A DNA stretch of 39,048 nucleotides. Origin: Defluviitaleaceae bacterium. GTDB taxonomy: Bacteria > Bacillota > Clostridia > Lachnospirales > WQUN01. This document shows, in pieces, positions 8,283 through 15,824 of this stretch (its first letter is position 1; every line of letters starts with the position of its first letter). The stretch spans positions 1 to 39,048 of the forward strand of contig WQSG01000028.1 of NCBI GenBank assembly GCA_009788055.1, read 5' to 3'. The notes below the pieces were generated by a model. That model saw only the letters and a program-made list of their open reading frames with translations, was not told the origin of the DNA and did not search any database. The position numbers were made by a program, and so were the translations under genes.

Positions 8283-8646
8283 TTACTTTTTCACTCCCCA
8301 GTCCATTAATGTAAAGCCCTATTTCGCCAATGCCTTCGCCGCGGAAAATCAATTCGCGCACAATTGCCGCCAGTTTTTCATACAGCGCGGCAATTTCCCC
8401 CGCTGCTTCGGGCGGTGCGGAAATGAAGCTTCCTTGCCCCGCGACCGTGTAAAAATATCTTTGCCCCTCCAATTCCCGATACGCTTTTTGCACCGTGTTC
8501 GGATTTACCCCAAGCTCCTTAGCCATATCGCGAATAGACGGAACCCGCGAGTTTTCGCCAAGTTCGCCCGAAATTATAAGCCGCTTAAAGTTTTCTACAA
8601 CTTGCTCGTAAATCGGTTTCCTGTTCTTCAAATCTATTTTGAACAC
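8275..8646 (-). CDS. GntR-family transcriptional regulator, YtrA type
   Basis: This is a 123-residue repressor with an N-terminal winged helix (KPIYEQVVENFKRLI, then VPSIRDMAKELGVNPNTVQ, then a GQGSF wing) and a short C-terminal helical dimerisation part, the YtrA subfamily layout. A longer frame opens at 8769, but the start is placed at GTG 8646. GGAGGT at 8655-8660 lies 8 bases upstream, the promoter is at 8687-8714, and family members begin just here. YtrA proteins usually repress their own ABC operon and release DNA in response to cell-wall stress. The first gene of its operon, it probably controls itself through the dyad overlapping the -10 box. Confidence 0.9.
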   Translation of the reverse strand: MFKIDLKNRKPIYEQVVENFKRLIISGELGENSRVPSIRDMAKELGVNPNTVQKAYRELEGQRYFYTVAGQGSFISAPPEAAGEIAALYEKLAAIVRELIFRGEGIGEIGLYINGLGSEKVND

Positions 8647-8682
8647 ACCTTTACACCTCCATCCGTGGATTTTTTGTATTAT

Positions 8683-8714
8683 GTGTATTATATGCACTAG
8701 TACACTTTTGTCAA
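8683..8714 (-). promoter_or_regulatory. Promoter and operator of the GntR-ABC operon
   Basis: On the minus strand, TTGACA (8714-8709), a 16-base spacer and TATAAT (8692-8687) make a near-perfect promoter. The inverted repeat GTGTA-N13-TACAC (8705-8701 and 8687-8683) brackets the spacer and the -10 box. This is where a YtrA-type repressor would be expected to bind. Confidence 0.75.
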
Positions 8715-8733
8715 TACTTAAAAAATTTCGCCG

Positions 8734-8765
8734 CAAAAAAACCACCGAATATTTTTCGATGGTTT
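8734..8765 (-). terminator. Rho-independent terminator of the toxin-antitoxin operon
   Basis: On the minus strand, ACCATCGAA and TTCGGTGGT pair with one mismatch around a short AT loop and are followed by seven Ts. It lies about 130 bases after the antitoxin stop and upstream of the GntR promoter. Confidence 0.6.
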
Positions 8766-8896
8766 TCAAAAAGGTTTTATAAATTTACTACGCGGTTTTT
8801 TTTCCGTTAATCAATTGCTATGCTATTAAAGGGATTGCGAAACAAGCCCACTAAAATACATGGCTGCCGGCTCATTTAACCGGTCATCCTCTATTT

Positions 8897-9094
8897 TTAG
8901 CTCCAGTCAATTTCATCGTGGCGTACTGTTTCCCCTCGGCGAATCTCATCCCGTCCCAAGCGTATAGCCTCTATTTCATCCGGCATGGGTACTGCTTCAG
9001 GGATAAATTTAATTAACACTTGATACAAAACGTCTAACTCGTTTGAATCTACGACATCTATAATATCACGTAGTTGCTGTCTGGTTGCTGTCAT
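8897..9094 (-). CDS. Antitoxin of RelE-type toxin-antitoxin pair
   Basis: This is a small acidic protein of 65 residues (MTATRQQLRDIIDVV to HDEIDWS). The sequence has a helical N-terminal part, then a charged region with repeated acidic and arginine residues. Small antitoxins partnering RelE/ParE toxins in Firmicutes often look like this. The start is set by gagaggg about 9 bases before ATG 9094. It begins 13 bases after the toxin stop. The antitoxin comes second, the reverse of the classical relBE order. No DNA-binding fold is obvious, so whether it autoregulates is open. Confidence 0.7.
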   Translation of the reverse strand: MTATRQQLRDIIDVVDSNELDVLYQVLIKFIPEAVPMPDEIEAIRLGRDEIRRGETVRHDEIDWS

Positions 9095-9107
9095 AACAAG
9101 CACCCTC

Positions 9108-9341
9108 TCATTTTTTATAAGCCGCTCCCCTTGGGAGAACGTCTGTAATCTCAATTTTACCGTCCATATCAAAAAGTATGCGGTAATCCCCAACACGAAG
9201 CCGATAAGCGTTTTTACATCCTTGCAATTTTTTTACGTCACCGGATGGGAGTTTCTCAATCGCTTCTTTAATGCTTTGCTTAAATGGGTTGCTGATTTTA
9301 TTTATGGCTTTTGCCGCCCGCTTGGAATATGTGGGCTTCAT
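9108..9341 (-). CDS. RelE/ParE-family toxin
   Basis: This 77-residue basic protein has the RelE/ParE pattern: SKRAAKAINKI helix, LPSGDVKKLQG, then the strand motif AYRLRVGDYRILFD and the terminal strand IEITDVLPRGAAYK. Members are ribosome-dependent mRNA endonucleases or gyrase poisons; the arginines in YRLRVGDYR are the usual core. The ribosome site ggtgagg directly precedes ATG 9341. It lies 45 bases after the DUF4303-like gene, so all three genes may share a transcript. Confidence 0.85.
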   Translation of the reverse strand: MKPTYSKRAAKAINKISNPFKQSIKEAIEKLPSGDVKKLQGCKNAYRLRVGDYRILFDMDGKIEITDVLPRGAAYKK

Positions 9342-9386
9342 TCCTCACCATCCTTTACTGTTGAAAATGCTTATTTAGGGTTGTTA

Positions 9387-10043
9387 TTAAAATTTCGTTT
9401 GGTTCAAAAATTCTTCATGAACATTTTTTACATTCAAAACTTTTGAGGAATCTTTTGCGATTTTTTCTGCTCGGTGGTCATCAACCATATGAAGAAAATA
9501 TGTTGTATTTTCGGGGGCAAGCCCAAAAGCATTTGATTGTATTAAATTACGGAAAGCCGTTGTAACAGTTTCGATAAACTTTTTGTAGTAACCACCATGG
9601 AGTTCATCATAAATTTCATCTGCTACAAAACCGGTTTCATCAGAGAGGGCTTTTATTTTATCAGAGATAACCTTGCTTTCATCACGTAGCATTTTGCTTA
9701 CAGTAGCGGTCGCCATTTCTTTGCTTTCATACACCCATTCCTCCGGCGTCCATTTTGTGGTTGGGAGAGGTTCATTTTTGATTTCGTCTATTTCATCATC
9801 GGAAAGATTATATTGCTCAAGACTTTTTAAATAAGCATCTAAATCATTATAAGCGTAGTCAATATCCTTTTTTTTCATTTGCTCGATAGTGTTTACACAT
9901 AATCCAAGCGTAACGCAAGAACTATCTGTACCCAACACAACAGCATATATTTTTTCACTACCAACTTGCTCTTGAATATCTTGAAAATCCTTAATTACAG
10001 CTTCTTGGATTTTGGGAATCAGTCCATCAAAAAAATCTTGCAC
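9387..10043 (-). CDS. DUF4303-like protein (possible immunity-type protein)
   Basis: This is a 218-residue soluble, acidic protein. The pattern IYAVVLGTDSSCVTLGLCVNT and the later KWTPEEWVYES match what I know of DUF4303, a family of unknown biochemical function found in polymorphic-toxin immunity loci and also alone. A longer frame starts at ATG 10067, but that ATG overlaps the -10 box of the promoter at 10066-10094 and lacks a ribosome site. GTG 10043 has AGGGGT 7 bases upstream and is preferred. No toxin of the polymorphic type is visible beside it; its neighbours are the RelE pair downstream and the PilZ operon divergently upstream. Confidence 0.6.
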   Translation of the reverse strand: MQDFFDGLIPKIQEAVIKDFQDIQEQVGSEKIYAVVLGTDSSCVTLGLCVNTIEQMKKKDIDYAYNDLDAYLKSLEQYNLSDDEIDEIKNEPLPTTKWTPEEWVYESKEMATATVSKMLRDESKVISDKIKALSDETGFVADEIYDELHGGYYKKFIETVTTAFRNLIQSNAFGLAPENTTYFLHMVDDHRAEKIAKDSSKVLNVKNVHEEFLNQTKF

Positions 10044-10065
10044 AAAAATCACCCCTACTATGGGC

Positions 10066-10094
10066 ATTATGCTACGGTTTGCGTTTTAATTCAA
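10066..10094 (-). promoter_or_regulatory. Putative promoter of the DUF4303-like gene
   Basis: On the minus strand, TTGAAT (10094-10089) and CATAAT (10071-10066) are separated by 17 bases. The -10 box overlaps the first in-frame ATG, which supports the downstream GTG as start codon. Confidence 0.5.
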
Positions 10095-10115
10095 GAAAAA
10101 ACACAAAAATTTGTA

Positions 10116-10144
10116 TTGTCCCCGCAACAAAATTTCGGTACAAT
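10116..10144 (+). promoter_or_regulatory. Putative promoter of the c-di-GMP signalling operon
   Basis: TTGTCC (10116-10121) and TACAAT (10139-10144) are separated by 17 bases, 40 bases before the PilZ gene start. It diverges from the promoter at 10066-10094. No c-di-GMP riboswitch consensus is seen in the short leader. Confidence 0.5.
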
Positions 10145-10183
10145 AAGAAAAAATCTAAGAAAAAATCCAAGAGGGGGAACAAA

Positions 10184-10849
10184 ATGTACATTCATCAAGT
10201 GGTAAGAGGGACGGAATTTACCTTTACATTTGCGGAGGACGATGTTGTAGAGGGAATTTTTGACGGAAACATAGACCATATGCAGTTCTATATTGTTAGC
10301 CCCGCAATTTCCAGAAACTATGCGGAATATCATGAAGCGGAGCCAACGGTTAGTTTTACTGTGGCGGATAAAGCTTATTCTTTTACCGCAAAGCTTTTAA
10401 AAATAAGCGACCAAAAAGAGGCGATTAACGAGGCACTGGAGTTTAGGGTGGTTTCGCCAATCAAGGAAGAACCGCTACGTAAAAACTTCCGCTTGGAAGT
10501 CGCGCTTAAAGTACGCTTGCACGAGTATACAGACGATTACACGAAGTTGCATTCTAACGGCTGGGTTTGCGACGCGGTGTCTGTTGACATGAGCAAAAGC
10601 GGCATCAGGCTTTTCAGCGACTATGCGCTTGACGCGAAAATTGGTGATATTTACACGTTGGAATTTGCCCTTGGCAAAGATAAAATTTATATGATTCCCG
10701 CAAGGCTTGTGCGCAACAAGGTAAACACCACCACTCGCACATACGCGTATGATATCGGTTTCGGCTTCAATTACGAGGGGGCGGACCCGACAAAGCACGA
10801 AAAACTTATGATGGATCTTTTGGAATACAAAATACAACACCGTGTGTAG
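10184..10849 (+). CDS. PilZ-domain c-di-GMP-binding protein (YcgR-like)
   Basis: This 221-residue cytoplasmic protein has an N-terminal YcgR-like beta domain (about 1-95) and a C-terminal PilZ domain. The c-di-GMP-binding residues are present: RxxxR in RKNFR (R99 and R103) and DxSxxG in DMSKSG (D135, S137, G140). Such proteins act as c-di-GMP receivers that slow flagellar motors or alter surface behaviour. ATG 10184 is chosen because gaggggg precedes it. It is the first gene of an operon, ending 9 bases before the HD-GYP gene, so a c-di-GMP sensor and a c-di-GMP-degrading enzyme are made together. Confidence 0.9.
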   Translation: MYIHQVVRGTEFTFTFAEDDVVEGIFDGNIDHMQFYIVSPAISRNYAEYHEAEPTVSFTVADKAYSFTAKLLKISDQKEAINEALEFRVVSPIKEEPLRKNFRLEVALKVRLHEYTDDYTKLHSNGWVCDAVSVDMSKSGIRLFSDYALDAKIGDIYTLEFALGKDKIYMIPARLVRNKVNTTTRTYAYDIGFGFNYEGADPTKHEKLMMDLLEYKIQHRV

Positions 10850-10858
10850 GGGGTAACC

Positions 10859-11890
10859 ATGCGTAAAACAGTTTTTGTTGTTGACGATAACGACACAAAC
10901 CTGTCCAAGGCAGAGGAAAGCTTGGAGGATATTTACGATGTAATGACAATCCCCTCCGGTGCGCGGTTATTTGCCATCCTAAAAAAAGTAAAGCCGGACC
11001 TTATCTTGCTGGACATTGAAATGCCGGAGATGGACGGCTTTCAAGTGCTGGAGCAATTGCGGCAAGAAAAGGACTACAAAAACATCCCTGTGGTTTTTTT
11101 AACGGGCGTGCGTTCGCCGGAAGTTGAGGCAAGATGTTTTGAAAGCGGCGCGGTAGACTTTGTTACAAAGCCCTTTTCCACGCCCGTGCTTCTTAACCGC
11201 GTAAAGCTTCACACAGACGTTCACCTTCTTATAAAAGAACACACGGAAAAATTGGAAAAAAGCCATCAGAATATGATTTTCATTATGGCGGACTTAGTGG
11301 AAAACCGCGACTCGGGAACGGGCGGACACATAGAACGCACCTCTGAATACGTGAAAGTACTTGTTGCCGAAATGCAGAAAAAAGGCGTCTATTCCGAAGA
11401 AATTAAGGAATGGGATTCCGAAATGATGAGCATATGCGCAATTTTGCATGACATCGGCAAAATTGGTGTGTCGGACACAATCCTAAACAAGCCCGGCAGG
11501 CTTACAGAGGAAGAATTTTCTATGATGAAAAGCCATGCCTCCAATGGTGCCAAACTTATCACACGCGTTATAGCGCGCAACGGCGAAGACGAATTTTTGC
11601 AAAATGCCCTTCTTTTTGCGGAATATCATCACGAAAGCTGGGATGGCTCCGGCTATCCGCATGGCAGAAAAGGTTTAGAAATACCAATCCAAGGGCGCGT
11701 AATGGCAATCGCAGATGTTTACGACGCTCTTATTTCCGAACGCCCATATAAACCTGCCTTCTCCCACGAAAAGGCGGTTGACATAATAATGGAGGACTCC
11801 GGCAAGCGTTTCGACCCCGAAATCGCAAACGTTTTCCAAGCCATTCACGAGCAATTCAAATCGGTTCAGTTAACAATTAGAGGCAAGTAA
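10859..11890 (+). CDS. Response regulator with HD-GYP c-di-GMP phosphodiesterase domain (RpfG-like)
   Basis: This 343-residue protein has an N-terminal receiver domain (1-120) with acidic pocket VVDDND, phospho-acceptor D52 in LLDIEMPEMDG, switch threonine in FLTG and lysine in TKPF. A short helix leads to an HD-GYP domain (about 145-340). This has H197-D198 in HDIGKIG, HH in EYHHESWDGSGYP, and the GYP motif at 265-267. HD-GYP enzymes hydrolyse c-di-GMP to pGpG or GMP. Phosphorylation by the kinase encoded 19 bases downstream would be the simplest control of its activity. Confidence 0.93.
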   Translation: MRKTVFVVDDNDTNLSKAEESLEDIYDVMTIPSGARLFAILKKVKPDLILLDIEMPEMDGFQVLEQLRQEKDYKNIPVVFLTGVRSPEVEARCFESGAVDFVTKPFSTPVLLNRVKLHTDVHLLIKEHTEKLEKSHQNMIFIMADLVENRDSGTGGHIERTSEYVKVLVAEMQKKGVYSEEIKEWDSEMMSICAILHDIGKIGVSDTILNKPGRLTEEEFSMMKSHASNGAKLITRVIARNGEDEFLQNALLFAEYHHESWDGSGYPHGRKGLEIPIQGRVMAIADVYDALISERPYKPAFSHEKAVDIIMEDSGKRFDPEIANVFQAIHEQFKSVQLTIRGK

Positions 11891-11909
11891 AAAAAGGTGG
11901 GTTAGGCTC

Positions 11910-14837
11910 ATGGTTAATGCAGTAAACACGGCAGAAGCACGCAGTTCTCTTATGCTTAACTCTGTACCTATGGCGGTTAATTTTTTTGACAGCAGCCTTA
12001 GTGCCATTGACTGCAATATGGAAGCTGTGCGGATGTTCGGTTTTAGAGAGAAAGCCGAATATCTGGAGCATTTTTTGCGTTTGATGCCGCCTATCCAACC
12101 AAATGGCAGGTCTTCCAAAAAGCTTATTCAGGAATACTTGCAGGAGGCTTTTCAGCAGGGTTCTTCCAAGCATGAGTTTATCCGTCAAAAAATAGACGGC
12201 TCACTTATGTATACGGAGGCCTCTTTTGTGCGCGTGGAAGACAGCGGCGGCGAGGTTGTAATGGGATATTTCCGCGACCTTTCGGACGTGTACGAAGCCA
12301 CGGAGCGCGAACGTGAAGCCTTGGCGAATATGCAAATTTTCATGGACACGTCGCCCGTGGGCATGGAACTGTGGGACGATGACGGCGAAATTGTGGACTG
12401 CAACCGCCAAGTGGTGGATATGTTTGGATTCTTGGACAAGAACGCGTTTCTTTCCCGCGTGAAAGACGAGGACGAACATATCGAGCATGGGTATATGCAA
12501 CACGCGCTTGACGAAGGTTTTTCGCGGTATGAATGGGACTTCTACCGTGCGGACGGAAAAGAATTGCCCTGCGAAGTTCGGCTTGTTCGCGCAATACGCC
12601 ACAACCAGCCCCATGTTATGGCATATTTTTTGAACCTTTCTGATGTGCGCAAGGCAGTGGACGCGGCGCGAGAGTCGGACAAGCGGGCAAAGCTTATGTT
12701 GGATGCAACGCCCCTTGCGTGTTTTCTTGTGCGCGAAAACGTTACGGCGTTGGACTGCAATCTTGCCGCAGTAGAACTTTTCGGCTTTGACAGCAAAGAA
12801 GACGCGCTTAAACGCTACCGCGAAATTTTCCCGTTGGTTTCGCCGGAGGGCAAGCCCATGACGATACCTCCCTCCTTTGAATGGGTGAACACCTCCGAGG
12901 CGATTCGTTTTGAATACAATCATAAATCCGCGGCAACGGACGAATACATACCATGCGAAGTTACAATGGTGTATTCGGACTACCAGAATAATCCGATTAT
13001 GGCGTGTTATCTGCGCGACCTGCGCGAAATAAAAGCCATGATTGCAGAGATGAAACGTATTGAAGTAGCCGAAGAAGAATCACGCGCAAAAAGCCAATTT
13101 CTTGCCCGTATGTCGCACGAAATCCGTACGCCGCTTAACGCAATCATGGGCGTTTGTGATATCCAGCTTCTTAAACATACGCAACAGCCGGAAATGGAAG
13201 AGGCTTTGTTGCAAATTCGTTCATCGTCAAATCTTTTGCTTTCCATTATCAACGACATTTTGGATTTATCCAAAGTTGAAGCAGGAAAAATGGAGATTTT
13301 TGATAAAGCATATGATACAGCCAGTTTAATTTTTGATACCGTCCAGCTAAACATGATGCATATAGGAAGCAAACGGATAAAATTCAATTTGTACGTAGAT
13401 GAAAATATGCCCACCGTTTTAATTGGCGACGAGTTGCGCATTAAACAGGTTTTAAGCAATATTTTGTCCAATGCGTTTAAGTATACCAAGGAGGGCGAAG
13501 TTAATCTGCATTTTTCGGTTCAGCAAAAAGGCGAAGGCAGTTCTGAACTTCTTGTGGAACTTCATGATACAGGCCAAGGCATGACAGAAGCCCAGCTTGC
13601 GTCCCTTTTTGAAAGCGAATATATCCGCTTCAATGAGTCCAGCAACCGCCTAATCGAAGGCACGGGGCTTGGCATGAACATCACAAACAGCATGATTAGT
13701 ATAATGAATGGCAAAATTTCCGCAAAGTCTCAAGTTGGCGTGGGGTCTACGTTTTATGTTCGGTTGCCGCAAAAAATCGGCAACTCTAAAAAATTGGGCA
13801 AAGATGTCGCCAAAAACCTTGAAAGCTTCCAGCTTTCGCAACGCGCTTTCCAGCGGCGTCACAAGTTTGAATACGAACCCATGCCTTATGGCAGAGTACT
13901 TGTTGTGGACGACGTTGAAAGTAATTTATTTGTTGCCAAAGGCTTGCTGATACCTTACGGGCTTATGGTTGACACGGCAATGAACGGCTTTGAGTGTATC
14001 GAAAAAATCAAGGACGGCAAGGTCTACGACATTATTTTTATGGACCACATGATGCCGGGGCTGGACGGTATTGAAACCGCAAAAGCCCTGCGCGAACTGG
14101 GCTACGACGAGCCTATTGTCGCGCTTACCGCAAACACAATCCTTGGTCAAGCCGAACTGTTTGTTTCAAACGGTTTTGCGGGTTTCGTATCAAAACCCAT
14201 CGACGTAACAAGATTAAACATTTATCTGATGCAATTAATACGCGACAAGCAACCGCCGGAGGTTATTGCCGCCGCAAAAGAGTCTGCAAAAAACGCCGGC
14301 CCCATAGATTTTTCCGCCGCCATTATAGAGTCCTTTCTGCGTGACGCGTCGCGCTCGATTGGCGTAATCGACGCAATCATTGCAAAAAATGAGCGTACGG
14401 AAGAAGACTACAAAATTTACACAATAAACGTTCACGGCATGAAATCCGCGCTGGCGAATTTGGGACGCATGGAGCTTTCAGGCATGGCGGGAAGCTTAGA
14501 ACAAGCGGGGCGCGACAAATCCGACGATATCATCATGCAAACAACCCCCCCCTTTCTTGCAGAACTTCGCGCCGTGGTGCGGGAAGTCAAACCCAAGGAA
14601 GATGCATCTGCCATCCCTTCCGACGAAGACACCTCCTTGCTTCGCAAACACCTAACCGAAATAAAAGACGCTTGCGATAATTACAACAAAAAAGCCGCCC
14701 GCGCCGCCTTAGAAGAACTAAACAAACACACTTGGACGAAAGAGACAAAAACTTTCCTCAGCAACATAACCGCCAACCTTCTGCACAGCGAATTTGAAAT
14801 GGTGTGCGAGGATATTACAGGGTTTCTTGAGGGGTAA
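11910..14837 (+). CDS. Hybrid sensor histidine kinase: three PAS, HisKA, HATPase, receiver and Hpt
   Basis: This 975-residue protein has no membrane segment, so it is a cytoplasmic sensor. Three PAS-like repeats share the phrase AVxLFGF/AVRMFGF preceded by a DCN motif (about 10-125, 140-250 and 262-385). The HisKA dimerisation helix has H403 in SHEIRTPLNAIMG. The HATPase domain has the N box (NAFKY), G1 (DTGQGM) and G2 (GTGLGM). A receiver domain has D712 in FMDHMMPGLDG and the SKPI lysine. The C-terminal Hpt-like domain has H842 in NVHGMKSAL. A full His-Asp-His relay in one protein can hand phosphate to the receiver of the HD-GYP regulator encoded just upstream. The ligand is unknown. Confidence 0.93.
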   Translation: MVNAVNTAEARSSLMLNSVPMAVNFFDSSLSAIDCNMEAVRMFGFREKAEYLEHFLRLMPPIQPNGRSSKKLIQEYLQEAFQQGSSKHEFIRQKIDGSLMYTEASFVRVEDSGGEVVMGYFRDLSDVYEATEREREALANMQIFMDTSPVGMELWDDDGEIVDCNRQVVDMFGFLDKNAFLSRVKDEDEHIEHGYMQHALDEGFSRYEWDFYRADGKELPCEVRLVRAIRHNQPHVMAYFLNLSDVRKAVDAARESDKRAKLMLDATPLACFLVRENVTALDCNLAAVELFGFDSKEDALKRYREIFPLVSPEGKPMTIPPSFEWVNTSEAIRFEYNHKSAATDEYIPCEVTMVYSDYQNNPIMACYLRDLREIKAMIAEMKRIEVAEEESRAKSQFLARMSHEIRTPLNAIMGVCDIQLLKHTQQPEMEEALLQIRSSSNLLLSIINDILDLSKVEAGKMEIFDKAYDTASLIFDTVQLNMMHIGSKRIKFNLYVDENMPTVLIGDELRIKQVLSNILSNAFKYTKEGEVNLHFSVQQKGEGSSELLVELHDTGQGMTEAQLASLFESEYIRFNESSNRLIEGTGLGMNITNSMISIMNGKISAKSQVGVGSTFYVRLPQKIGNSKKLGKDVAKNLESFQLSQRAFQRRHKFEYEPMPYGRVLVVDDVESNLFVAKGLLIPYGLMVDTAMNGFECIEKIKDGKVYDIIFMDHMMPGLDGIETAKALRELGYDEPIVALTANTILGQAELFVSNGFAGFVSKPIDVTRLNIYLMQLIRDKQPPEVIAAAKESAKNAGPIDFSAAIIESFLRDASRSIGVIDAIIAKNERTEEDYKIYTINVHGMKSALANLGRMELSGMAGSLEQAGRDKSDDIIMQTTPPFLAELRAVVREVKPKEDASAIPSDEDTSLLRKHLTEIKDACDNYNKKAARAALEELNKHTWTKETKTFLSNITANLLHSEFEMVCEDITGFLEG

Positions 14838-14851
14838 AAGGAGGAGCAAAA

Positions 14852-15823
14852 GTGTTACTAATATATGACCTGCAAGAAGCGTTGGCGAATGTGAGCGCGG
14901 GCGTGTTTGCGAAAGAGGGGCCGGTTCTTACGCGGGAAGAGGCTCCTTCAAACGGGCGCATTGAAATTGTTGAAGATGTGAAAACGATATGTATTTATGA
15001 CAGGGATATTAACGCCACGGGTATTGATATTAAGCTGGATGAAATTCCGGGGCTTATGGCAGGGGACAGGATTACGGTTACGGGCAGGGTAGGGACTAAA
15101 GAGCCGATTGGCAATAAGTTTTGGTCTGTCGCGCTTATTGCGTCGTTTCCGGAGGACGGGCAAATTACGCAGCATACCGCGCCCGACCCCGTTTTTGCGG
15201 TGTCTCATATTTTGGAAGAAGAACAACTTAATTTGACGCTTCATGTGCATACGGTTTTCTGGGGGAATTTTGAGCCCCTCATGGATTTTTATATTGACGG
15301 CGTGCTTATCACGCGGCGTGAAGAAATTACGGAAACGGAAACGGATACAAGAAGCACCGTGTATTATCTGGAAGCGGAGCAGGACACAGAACTTATGGGC
15401 ATGGAAAAAGCGGAAGCACTGGGCAAAGACGCACCGTTTTTGTTTTGCTGGGGCTATCCCACAGCGCGTGTTTTCAAGCGCGGCGATGCAACGGCGTTGC
15501 ATATCGGAAACCGTTTCAGAGACTGGGACGGGATTGACATTAACATTGCCCGCATGAAACTTAGGGTTGGAAACCAGTATAAAATAACGGTAAACGGGCG
15601 CATTGACGGCGACGCCCCGATTGGTTCTACCATCATGTTGCAAGGCATACCCGGCTGTGTGTGGAAATGCAATACGCCAATTTCAAGCGATTCCGAATTT
15701 TCGCTTTCGCATATCATGAGCCGCACGGATGTTGAAAAATGGAGTGCGATTCGTATTACAACAAACGCACCCGGAGCATCCGTGCCGTTTTATATTTACA
15801 GTATCGAAATTGTGAGGCTTTAA
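14852..15823 (+). CDS. Duplicated carbohydrate-binding-like beta-domain protein, no signal peptide
   Basis: This is a 323-residue protein starting at GTG 14852, with aaggagg 7-10 bases upstream. It contains two related halves. One has IDIKLDEIPGLMAGDRITVTGRV ahead of a FAVSHIL segment, the other has GNQYKITVNGRIDGDAPIG ahead of a FSLSHIM segment. Each looks like a jelly-roll carbohydrate-binding domain of the CBM4/9 kind (hydrophobic strands, then an S-x-x-I strand, then IRI/LTLHV). There is no signal peptide or membrane segment, which is odd for a sugar-binding domain, and no catalytic domain. It begins 14 bases after the kinase gene and ends 1 base before the DUF362 gene, so it is part of the signalling operon. 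It may sense or hold a ligand inside the cell. The fold call is tentative. Confidence 0.6.
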   Translation: MLLIYDLQEALANVSAGVFAKEGPVLTREEAPSNGRIEIVEDVKTICIYDRDINATGIDIKLDEIPGLMAGDRITVTGRVGTKEPIGNKFWSVALIASFPEDGQITQHTAPDPVFAVSHILEEEQLNLTLHVHTVFWGNFEPLMDFYIDGVLITRREEITETETDTRSTVYYLEAEQDTELMGMEKAEALGKDAPFLFCWGYPTARVFKRGDATALHIGNRFRDWDGIDINIARMKLRVGNQYKITVNGRIDGDAPIGSTIMLQGIPGCVWKCNTPISSDSEFSLSHIMSRTDVEKWSAIRITTNAPGASVPFYIYSIEIVRL

Positions 15824-15824
15824 A

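Noticed and set aside
8647-8769. Longer N-terminus for the GntR regulator
   Set aside because: The extension would cover the promoter, the operator and the ribosome site of GTG 8646, and family members do not have it.
12201-12923. 240-codon minus-strand frame opposite the hybrid kinase
   Set aside because: It lies wholly inside the PAS-coding region and has no ribosome site, promoter or motif.
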